Positions 6,997 through 13,481 of a stretch of DNA of 36,574 bases are shown here, in pieces. Position 1 is the stretch's first letter. Every line of letters starts with the position of its first letter. The position numbers and the translations under genes are program-made. The DNA comes from a bacterium. Lineage in GTDB: Bacteria; Armatimonadota; Chthonomonadetes; Chthonomonadales; JAMCWF01. Location: the NCBI GenBank assembly GCA_021842405.1, contig JAKBZR010000027.1, positions 1 to 36,574 on the forward strand, written 5' to 3'. The notes under the pieces are model-generated. The model was not told the origin of the DNA. It was given only the letters and a program-made list of their open reading frames with translations, and searched no databases.

Positions 6997-8007
6997 CTAC
7001 CTCTTGCCGCCCTTGCCAAGCAGCCTCGCAGCCGGCGAAGCCAGCCGGTGCATGCTCACTATATCGGCGTCCACCAACTCAACGTAGCGCCGTGTCATCG
7101 CCATACTGCTATGACCTAGCGCCGCCTGCAAGCCGAAGGTGTGCCCGCCGCCCCGCAGAATCTCCACCGCGAAGGTGTGCCTGAATTTGTGAACGTTCGC
7201 CCCGTCTACGCCAGCCTCCTTGCCGAGATTGCAGATCAGGTGATACAAGCTGACCCTTGTAAAGCTGCCGCCGCACTCGCTCACAAACAGCGGCGCGTCA
7301 TCGCTCTGTCGTTCCACCCGAAAGTACCTGAACAAGAGGCGGGCGACCGTCGGGCTGAATACGATTTTGCGTCCCTTGCCGCCCTTGCCCATCACCCACG
7401 AGGTGGTTTGCTTCAGGTCTACGTCGCCTCGCCTGAGTGAGCACACTTCCGACGCCCTGGCGCCCGTGTCCAGCAGGAAGGCGATCAGGGCGACGTTTCT
7501 GGCGCTGTTGCGGCTGCGCTTGGCCGCCTCCATAAACCGCCTGATTTCATCGGCTGAGTACGGCTTCACGTCACTCATTCGAGCGACCGGCGCGCCGACC
7601 GCCTTCATCGGGTTACGGAACGCCACCCCTTCCATCTCCAAATCAGCGGCGATCCAGTTGAACAGGGTACGCAATGTCCGATAATAGGCGTGAATAGTGT
7701 AGGGCTTCACCTCGCCGGTCAGATGCGGGTTGCCCCAGCGTCCGTCTTTATGAGGGACGCGCAGATAGTTGAGAAACGCCCTGATTTCACGGGCGCCGCA
7801 GTGCGTCAGCTCATTCTGTCTGAGCCACCAGCGGAACTTGCCGGTAAGGTCGATCCGCCATCGGATGGTGGCTTTCGAGTGCATCCGCGCCTGACAGTCG
7901 GCAATCCATTCGTCAATCAGGCTTTCAAGTTCGCTAACCGGCCAAGCGGCGACCTCGCCCGTTTCCGGCCTGCCGGAATCGCGAAAAGCAAGTGATAAGT
8001 TATTCAT
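6997..8007 (-). CDS. Tyrosine recombinase, likely integrase of the tRNA-Pro element
   Basis: A 336-residue XerC/D-like recombinase starting at ATG 8007 behind GAGGAGGAG. The N-terminal SAM-like domain (ELESLIDEWIADCQARM to about 115) is followed by a complete catalytic domain: Arg in DTGARASEVCSL, Lys loop in MGKGGKGRKIV, HKFRHTFAVEIL, and LGHSSMAMTRRYVEL with the nucleophilic Tyr. The gene ends at 6997, before the stem-loop. Its start lies 89 bases from the 3' end of a tRNA-Pro gene, the usual arrangement for an integrase acting at a tRNA attachment site. The intergenic DNA has a 14-base direct repeat and a hairpin that could be arm sites. Confidence 0.93.
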   Translation of the reverse strand: MNNLSLAFRDSGRPETGEVAAWPVSELESLIDEWIADCQARMHSKATIRWRIDLTGKFRWWLRQNELTHCGAREIRAFLNYLRVPHKDGRWGNPHLTGEVKPYTIHAYYRTLRTLFNWIAADLEMEGVAFRNPMKAVGAPVARMSDVKPYSADEIRRFMEAAKRSRNSARNVALIAFLLDTGARASEVCSLRRGDVDLKQTTSWVMGKGGKGRKIVFSPTVARLLFRYFRVERQSDDAPLFVSECGGSFTRVSLYHLICNLGKEAGVDGANVHKFRHTFAVEILRGGGHTFGLQAALGHSSMAMTRRYVELVDADIVSMHRLASPAARLLGKGGKR

Positions 8008-8058
8008 TCGCTCCTCCTCAATTTCTGGAGAAGCGGTTCGCCGCCGAAAAGCAAGTGA
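7982..8058. repeat. 14-bp direct repeat near the integrase start
   Basis: CGAAAAGCAAGTGA occurs at 7982-7995 and 8045-8058, 63 bases apart. The first copy lies within the integrase start region and the second between it and the tRNA. Direct repeats of this size beside tRNA-targeting integrases are often arm-type binding sites. The sequence itself does not prove that here. Confidence 0.45.
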
Positions 8059-8083
8059 CTAAAACACGAGGGAATTTAGTCAC
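8055..8083 (-). terminator. Hairpin downstream of tRNA-Pro
   Basis: GTGACTAAA (8055-8063) pairs perfectly with TTTAGTCAC (8075-8083) around an 11-base loop. On the minus strand it begins 13 bases after the tRNA 3' end and is followed by TTGCTTTTC. It may terminate the tRNA transcript. Confidence 0.5.
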
Positions 8084-8095
8084 CCCCGCACCCGA

Positions 8096-8172
8096 TGGTC
8101 GGGGTGGCCGGACTTGAACCGGCGACTTCTTGCTCCCAAAGCAAGCGCTCTGCCAAACTGAGCTACACCCCG
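8096..8172 (-). tRNA. tRNA-Pro (anticodon UGG)
   Basis: The minus strand gives a full cloverleaf. The acceptor CGGGGTG pairs with CACCCCG, with discriminator A and an encoded CCA (8096-8098). The D arm is GCTC/GAGC. The anticodon stem CTTGC/GCAAG encloses TTTGGGA with anticodon TGG. The T arm GCCGG/CCGGC has the loop TTCAAGT. It is complete, not a fragment, so if an element integrated here it restored the 3' end. The 3' end points at the integrase at 6997-8007. Confidence 0.95.
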
Positions 8173-8214
8173 TTATCGCTCTCAAATTATGGGGCTTGGA
8201 GACGCCGATTGTCA

Positions 8215-8386
8215 ATAGCGAAACGTAGGCCGTTTATTCCTGCTGGCCTCGCCTTCGGCGGCGCGCTTCACTCCGCCATCGCCTGGCTGAACCAGAAGCG
8301 GATGAAGGCCAACCCGGTATCGTTGGACTGTCTCTACCGCGTCTTCGAGGCCGACTGGTACGCCCAAAAGGCGGAGACCGGAATGA
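8215..8386 (+). pseudogene. Unidentified coding remnant between tRNA and MITE-like repeat
   Basis: A GC-rich stretch reads in one frame as AGLAFGGALHSAIAWLNQ, KRMKANPVSLDCLYRVFEAD and WYAQKAETG. The composition looks coding, but there is no start signal of its own and the frame runs from inside the tRNA into the next repeat. I do not recognise the family. It is probably a relic of a gene that once flanked the tRNA. Confidence 0.3.
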
Positions 8387-8387
8387 A

Positions 8388-8555
8388 TTCAGTTTTGCGG
8401 AAAATAAAAAGTTAACAGGTAAATCACCTCACCCTCTAACCCCCTCTCCGAACTCGGAGAGGGGGAATCGGAAGCGGGAGGAAACGGGTGACACCCTCCC
8501 CCCTCGGGGGAGGGCTGGGGTGGGGGCGAACGAACAGCATTCCCACAAAACTGAA
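8388..8555. mobile_element. MITE-like element carrying C/G-rich palindromes
   Basis: The ends TTCAGTTTTGCGG (8388-8400) and CCACAAAACTGAA (8543-8555) are inverted repeats with 12 of 13 matches and enclose 168 bases without coding potential. Inside are CCCCCTCTCCGA/GGAGAGGGGG and CCCTCCCCCCTCG/GGGGGAGGG palindromes, a type of interspersed repeat common in some bacterial genomes. No target duplication is obvious. It lies 20 bases from the stop of the aldolase gene and may act as a bidirectional terminator. Confidence 0.5.
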
Positions 8556-8574
8556 CTGTTACAAAATGTGGATA

Positions 8575-9345
8575 TTATAATGCTTTTCGGATTTCTTGTA
8601 CCCTCCGCAAGCAGCTTTCTGACAGAAGGGCGATGTCATTTAGGCAGCTTAGGAACTGGATACCCATCGGTATCCATTTTCCTGGATTAGTAGCACCAGC
8701 AATGCCAACATAGATACCATGTCGAGAACAGGCCGAAATAATTTGCTCCATTTTCTGAGTTAATACCGGGTGGTCAAACTCACCGGGGAGACCAAGTGAG
8801 AGCGACAAATCTGCAAGCCCAATTATAACCAGATTAAGTCCCTCAACGGCAACAATCTCATCAATTACTTCTATGGCGCGGCCTGTCTCTGCCTGTACCG
8901 CTACGAGTATTTCTGGCGGTGTTTCAATAACATACTGCTCAAGCGACAGAGCGCGGTAGTCGTTTGCATAAAGCGGTGAGCCGCAACCGCGGACGCCCTG
9001 GGGCGGAAATCGGCACCAACTCACCACTCTCTCTACAACTCGACGATCTTCCACTCGAGGCACGATGATCCCCTGAGCACCGTTATCCAAAAGCGGGGCG
9101 ATCAGATGATACTCCGGTGAGTTGACCCGTACTAACGGCGTAAGGTTGACTAGACGGGAAGTCTGAATAAGCGCCGCCACTGTTTCGATGCTGGAACCGC
9201 CATGCTCCATATCCAGACAAATGAAGTCCATTCCGGCGTCCGCATAAATCAACGGCACCCCCCTGCAACCTGTTACCGTCTCGCCCCCAAGTACGATTTC
9301 ACCGGCTCGTAGTTTGTGCAGTGTGGTGTTTGGGCGCACATTCAT
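8575..9345 (-). CDS. HpcH/HpaI-type aldolase (2-keto acid aldolase)
   Basis: This 256-residue TIM-barrel enzyme should cleave or form 4-hydroxy-2-keto acids with a divalent metal, releasing pyruvate plus an aldehyde. Family motifs in order: ICLDMEHGG, TPLVRVNSPE, LLDNGAQGIIVPRVED, CRFPPQGVRGCG, VAVQAETGRAIEVIDEI (metal-binding Glu region) and LNLVIIGLADLSLSLGLPG. Length is normal. Its ATG overlaps the stop of the dehydrogenase gene (ATGA), so the two are translationally coupled. Neighbouring amidohydrolase and Ldh_2 genes suggest catabolism of a sugar acid, hydroxy acid or aromatic intermediate. The exact substrate is unknown. Confidence 0.88.
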   Translation of the reverse strand: MNVRPNTTLHKLRAGEIVLGGETVTGCRGVPLIYADAGMDFICLDMEHGGSSIETVAALIQTSRLVNLTPLVRVNSPEYHLIAPLLDNGAQGIIVPRVEDRRVVERVVSWCRFPPQGVRGCGSPLYANDYRALSLEQYVIETPPEILVAVQAETGRAIEVIDEIVAVEGLNLVIIGLADLSLSLGLPGEFDHPVLTQKMEQIISACSRHGIYVGIAGATNPGKWIPMGIQFLSCLNDIALLSESCLRRVQEIRKAL

Positions 9346-10424
9346 TGATTTAATTCCTCTCTCTTGGCTGTTGGCGCGTTTATGGGGTAGCCAGACTCAT
9401 CCGCCGCCTCTGCCAGTCGTTTCCAAGTTTCATCATCAATCGGAATACCCTCTTCCTTCCTTATGCGCGCCGTTCTGGATTCGATTTCTCCCGGGATGAG
9501 TACACTCTCTACCCCGGAAGCGGTAGGGCAACTCTTTACGCGCTCGAAAAGGCCGACTGCAGACCAACTGAAACGTTCCATCGGTACAAACACGGCAGGA
9601 TCTACGGCTAGCAGAAACAGTCCACTTTCCTCTTCTTCTGATTCCCCGCTACACCCAGTGCCTCCCATAGCTCCCGCAAGCAACTCACAAACCAACCCCA
9701 GTCCATATCCTTTATATGCAACAGGGCCGCCCATTGGAAGCAAAGCTCCTTCCGGTGGGCCGTAGTAAGCTGCCGGATCTGTTGTCGGCCTCCCCGCAGC
9801 ATCAATTACTGCGCCTTCTGGAAGAGGTATTCCTTGATTTCGGCAGAGCCGTACTTTGCCTTCCGGGATCACACTACAGGTAATATCGAGTAAAAAAGGA
9901 TCCTCACAATCCGAAGAGACAGGTATCGGCGCAGCCACCGAGATGACTTCTGGAGAGAGGCACGCGCGCGCACCTCCAAAAGGAGCGACGCGGGGAGTTA
10001 ATGCGTTTGAGAAGGCCAATCCAACTAATCCATTCCGCGCGATTCGCTCGGGATATTCCCCAATCCTGCCCAAGTGGTTTGTAGATCGGATACAGACCAT
10101 TGCTAAACCAATCCTGGATGCTTTATTAATCGCGACCTCAGTCGCAAGACGCCCCGCTAAGGGCCCGAAGCCGTAATTACCGTTAATCACTGCAAAAGCA
10201 GGTCCTTCGTTAATCACAGAAGGGCGGGCACTCGGCTGAATCTGGCCAGCGTGTATATCTTGAACATACTGGGGAATACGGACGATGCCATGCGAGTCAT
10301 ACCCTCGTAGACTCGCATCCAGCAGCGAATCAACTACAGTGGATGCAATATCGAGCGGAGCTCCGGCACTTTGCAGAATTGACACACATAGTGGTCTCAG
10401 TTCGTGATTCTTCACATTTATCAT
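9342..10424 (-). CDS. Ldh_2-family malate/L-lactate-type dehydrogenase
   Basis: An NAD(P)-dependent oxidoreductase of the malate/ureidoglycolate/sulfolactate dehydrogenase family, converting a 2-hydroxy acid to a 2-keto acid. The start at 10424 gives a normal 360-residue protein beginning MINVKNHELRPLCVSILQSA. It lies 13 bases after the amidohydrolase stop, behind TAGGAA. A longer reading to 10601 only shadows the upstream gene. Motifs: SLRGYDSHGIVRIPQYV, the substrate/cofactor region VCIRSTNHLGRIGEYPERIA with its catalytic His, FSNALTPRVAPFGG, and YKGYGLGLVCELLAG. It may make the keto acid used by the coupled aldolase. Confidence 0.87.
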   Translation of the reverse strand: MINVKNHELRPLCVSILQSAGAPLDIASTVVDSLLDASLRGYDSHGIVRIPQYVQDIHAGQIQPSARPSVINEGPAFAVINGNYGFGPLAGRLATEVAINKASRIGLAMVCIRSTNHLGRIGEYPERIARNGLVGLAFSNALTPRVAPFGGARACLSPEVISVAAPIPVSSDCEDPFLLDITCSVIPEGKVRLCRNQGIPLPEGAVIDAAGRPTTDPAAYYGPPEGALLPMGGPVAYKGYGLGLVCELLAGAMGGTGCSGESEEEESGLFLLAVDPAVFVPMERFSWSAVGLFERVKSCPTASGVESVLIPGEIESRTARIRKEEGIPIDDETWKRLAEAADESGYPINAPTAKREELNQ

Positions 10425-10437
10425 TTTGCGTTTATTC

Positions 10438-11485
10438 CTACTTTCCATATACGAAAGCTGCATTCTCCCCCAATATCCTGGCCCGATCGGTCTCACTGAG
10501 GAACTCGCTGTATTGAACCATATAATCGAGAAGTTGATGGTATGTGGCTCGATTAAGCAGACCGGGAACATCCGATCCCCATAGTATCTTGGCACTCCCA
10601 ATTAGTTCAACGGCCTTTCTCAATAGTTCCAGCGCGGTTGGATAGGGATAGTTCTCATTGGAATATGCGGGCAAAGCCGCCATATCCAGCCAGACCTGGG
10701 GATTTCGTGCGAGCAATACCTGCTCCTTCCACTGGTGTAGCAACCTCGTGTTATCCGCGCTACCTAACGGTGGTTGGGCCAAATGTGCAATAACAAGCCG
10801 TAGGTTCGGATGGCGATCCAGAATCGCCCCAACTGCGCCTGTTTGATAAGATTCTGTTCCCACAGCTCCCAAGTCCACTGTCAGCACCATACCTTGACGT
10901 TCTATCTCATCCCATAGCCACTCTAAATGCTAGTGTTATGCACACTATATAGCTTGACATCAGAACGGTTGTATGGGGAGATATGGTATGAACTCAACCA
11001 CCTTCCAACAACCATTTTCAAATATGTAAAGAACCGTCATGTGCACTACACTAGTCATCGAGGCATAGATCGGGATAGAGACCCGAAAAACCGGTCGTCA
11101 CACTCATCTCCAACTTTATGATGTGAAAACCGAAGTCTTCGAAAATCCGTTTAAAATCTTCACGAATCCGAGCAGAGCGAAGATCTAGGTAGCCAGCCCC
11201 GATAAACCGATCCGGCCAGTGACGCGCGGCTCGATGCACAAATTCATTGTGGTTACCGTAAAATGGACCCTGAAGCAGCACGGCTCTATCTACGTTTGCC
11301 CAATCCATGTACTCCAACAATACCTCCGGCGGAAAAGAGGTGAACCCTGAAAATGGAGGCAATAGTCGGATTATTTCCGAGTCGCCGCATCGCACTTTTC
11401 CGTACCGCAGCGACCGTGTGGCACCGGCGCCAATTCGACCATTAACCCTATTAAAAATATGCGTGTGAGCATCAATGATCATCAT
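10438..11485 (-). pseudogene. Amidohydrolase_2-type gene broken by a 124-bp insertion
   Basis: The 5' part (11485-11051) begins MMIIDAHTHIFNRVNGR with the metal-binding HxH and ends GLYPDLCLDD at a stop inside the insert. The 3' part resumes with HLEWLWDEIERQG, then LRLVIAHLAQPP and KILWGSDVPGLLNRATY, including the late Asp in GSDVP. Removing 10930-11053 restores one frame (DD joined to HLEW) and a protein of roughly 310 residues. The family hydrolyses or decarboxylates small carboxylic or aromatic substrates with a metal-activated water. It is the first gene of the operon with the dehydrogenase and aldolase, so the pathway is probably damaged. Downstream genes may still be expressed. Confidence 0.85.
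10930..11053. mobile_element. Small non-autonomous insertion (MITE-like)
   Basis: The ends CTAGTGTTATGCACA (10930-10944) and TGTGCACTACACTAG (11040-11054) are inverted repeats matching at 13 of 15 positions. The insert is AT-rich, has no coding capacity, and splits an otherwise continuous amidohydrolase frame. A clear target duplication is not visible unless CTAG was duplicated, which would leave a stop after excision. I do not recognise the parent IS. Confidence 0.7.
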
Positions 11486-11646
11486 TGATATGAGCTCTGT
11501 TTAATCTTCGGTTTAGCAATAAGAAGATAATCTGTTCTACCATTCTTCAATCTTCAATAAGCCTTTTCACGTTATTAAAATTGAAATAATATCGTAACGA
11601 GGTTGTTTGGCACACCCTCTTGTGGCGAATAACTCTACCTCGATCA

Positions 11647-12963
11647 CTACCTGCCGCTAAATGCCCTCCACCTCCATTTAGGCGCAACGGTATAAGAGAG
11701 CCGGATGCTTTCCCCTCGTCCCAGCAGAACGGTCTGTCCCGGAAAAAGACCTGACCTGATTTTCTGGCTGTCTCCGGATACATCGGTGAGAATCCATGAC
11801 GAAACCTTACCCGGATCCAAAATTAGTATCTCAATCATATACGGATTACGATTTGTAACCACCTGATCGGACTTTGGGACAGCAGGGGTTTCCACCTGAA
11901 ATCCAACAGGAGAAGCGGTGATAACTTCGTTGGTTGGAATCTTGGCGCGATTTGTGGTCCCTCCGGCCAGATTCAACTCATATACTATATTATCTTTTGC
12001 GCTTTCTTCAAAAATGAGCCCTTTCCCCTTGGATGCTTGCGACACATCCAGCGTCAAAAAATTACGGGACCCGAACAGATCAGCGCCGACGCTTCCCCGC
12101 ACCCCCTCGCTGTTGATGGACATATCAATCCGGTTGAACTCTGGGACAGAATCCTTATCGCCCAGTTGGAGGTGAATCCGGCACTGGTGGTTATGCAGAA
12201 CTCGGATCCAGTTATCCTGTACACCGCTACCGTGCAGGTAAACTCCCCTGTTGCAGAGAAGGACCGCATTCGCATTAATCCGGTTCCAAAGAATTGGACC
12301 TAATGAAGCATCCAGTAAAATACCCGTACCCTTAAGCCCGCTAATCTGGTGAGTATCAAAGCTGAAGAATCCGCCTCCCACCACCGATGAGACGCTGAAG
12401 CTGCTATCAGTAATTACTTTTAAACCATCAATCGGCACTGGATTCACCGGCGCGAGGCGAATAACGGCACCGTTTCCTGCATTGGTGAGAATGCCAAACC
12501 GATAATGACAATCCATGCAACTATCAATTCGGATTGTATCCGCCGTTTTATTCCCATTGTAAGTGATAACGGCTTCCCCTCCATCAATGCGAAACCCCTG
12601 CATCGGCGGAATGTAAATAGTATTTGTTGTTATATAGTGCGCTCCTCCCCCTCTATCGCCCTGGACACCAGCGATAAATAGATTGAGATGTTCCTTCCTT
12701 GCTTCGTTGATGGCTTCTTGGATTCCAGCAGTTTTCGTGCCTGGTGTGAAAGGGCCGAAATCTCCTCCATCCAGAGGACCATGGGGTGTTACTACGATGT
12801 AGCCTAGATGACGGTATTGTTTCACCAGAGTATCTCCATCATTCGCAGCGCCTGCATATCCAGTTGCTTCAACAATCATGACAATTACAACTAGAAAGAG
12901 GGCGATGCTCCAATTCCTGCCGGACACTCTACAACCTGATGGTAGAAATCCTTGTTGTTTCAT
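11647..12963 (-). CDS. Secreted right-handed beta-helix protein (pectate-lyase superfamily)
   Basis: This 438-residue protein starts at ATG 12963 after AAAGGAATAAA. The N-terminus has a basic stretch and a hydrophobic core (WSIALFLVVIVMIVEATGYA) typical of a Sec signal peptide. The mature part begins with a pectate-lyase_3-like motif (GTKTAGIQEAINEARKE) and continues with repeated short beta-strand runs such as NTIYIPPMQGFRIDGG, AVITYNGNKTADTIRID and AVLLCNRGVYLHGSG, as in beta-solenoid polysaccharide lyases, GH28 enzymes and surface proteins. Catalytic residues cannot be assigned. Its neighbours, a GH116-like enzyme and a GH36 remnant, suggest extracellular carbohydrate processing. Confidence 0.7.
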   Translation of the reverse strand: MKQQGFLPSGCRVSGRNWSIALFLVVIVMIVEATGYAGAANDGDTLVKQYRHLGYIVVTPHGPLDGGDFGPFTPGTKTAGIQEAINEARKEHLNLFIAGVQGDRGGGAHYITTNTIYIPPMQGFRIDGGEAVITYNGNKTADTIRIDSCMDCHYRFGILTNAGNGAVIRLAPVNPVPIDGLKVITDSSFSVSSVVGGGFFSFDTHQISGLKGTGILLDASLGPILWNRINANAVLLCNRGVYLHGSGVQDNWIRVLHNHQCRIHLQLGDKDSVPEFNRIDMSINSEGVRGSVGADLFGSRNFLTLDVSQASKGKGLIFEESAKDNIVYELNLAGGTTNRAKIPTNEVITASPVGFQVETPAVPKSDQVVTNRNPYMIEILILDPGKVSSWILTDVSGDSQKIRSGLFPGQTVLLGRGESIRLSYTVAPKWRWRAFSGR

Positions 12964-13295
12964 TTTATTCCTTTGTGATTTCAGTGATGATGTTATCCTA
13001 CTTATTTGCAGTTACTCTCTAAATTGATATTCTCACCATTCCCTTATGCGGCAGCGATAAAGGCTTAAACGATAAATATACGGACGTTTTATAGTTTATT
13101 TCATGGACAATTTATAGAATATATTAAGTTTTTATAGGTATATATTTGGCTTTTACAACAGCCTCTTTATAATCTATTCATTCCTTTTCGTATACCTCCT
13201 AAGTGTGCCTAATTTTATAATTCGGCATGTACCGATACAGAGTGCGATACTGAATATACTTTCCCATCATCTTGATCGAAGGATAACGATCGCCT
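12964..13295. other. AT-rich intergenic region, no gene found
   Basis: Between the beta-helix gene and the 61-residue membrane protein gene I see no credible ORF on either strand. The stretch 13060-13200 is strongly AT-rich and probably holds the promoter of the leftward beta-helix gene, but no convincing -35/-10 pair stands out. A short CGATC inverted repeat near 13275-13291 is too weak to call a terminator. Confidence 0.5.
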
Positions 13296-13481
13296 TTACA
13301 TCAAGCTGTTGGCGTACGCGAGAACCGCCATCCCGACAAGAAGCACCGCCGCCGAAGCATACGGGGTGTTCACCGCCTTTTCCACCGTATATCGGCGTAG
13401 CATACGGTACTGGAGACCAAATGCCCCGGCTGAAACTGCGGCAAAAGATACCAGACTAAATCCGCCAATTAAAGGGTTCAT
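13296..13481 (-). CDS. 61-residue membrane protein coupled to GH116-like gene
   Basis: The ATG at 13481 overlaps the stop of the glycosidase gene (TAATG). The product, MNPLIGGFSLVSFAAVSAGA then FGLQYRMLRRYTVEKAVNTP and YASAAVLLVGMAVLAYANSL M, forms two hydrophobic helices joined by a basic loop. A longer reading to 13664 overlaps the glycosidase in another frame and is rejected. Stop-start overlap implies co-translation. Function unknown; it may be a small inner-membrane partner. Confidence 0.6.
   Translation of the reverse strand: MNPLIGGFSLVSFAAVSAGAFGLQYRMLRRYTVEKAVNTPYASAAVLLVGMAVLAYANSLM

Noticed and set aside
6481-8007. Recombinase-in-trio (RIT) element from the tandem recombinases
   Set aside because: Only two recombinases are adjacent and one is a truncated fragment; the third is 5 kb away on the other strand.
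8420-8530. CRISPR repeats or an attenuator at the C/G-rich palindromes
   Set aside because: Two different palindromes occur once each without regular spacing, so they are interspersed repeats rather than an array.
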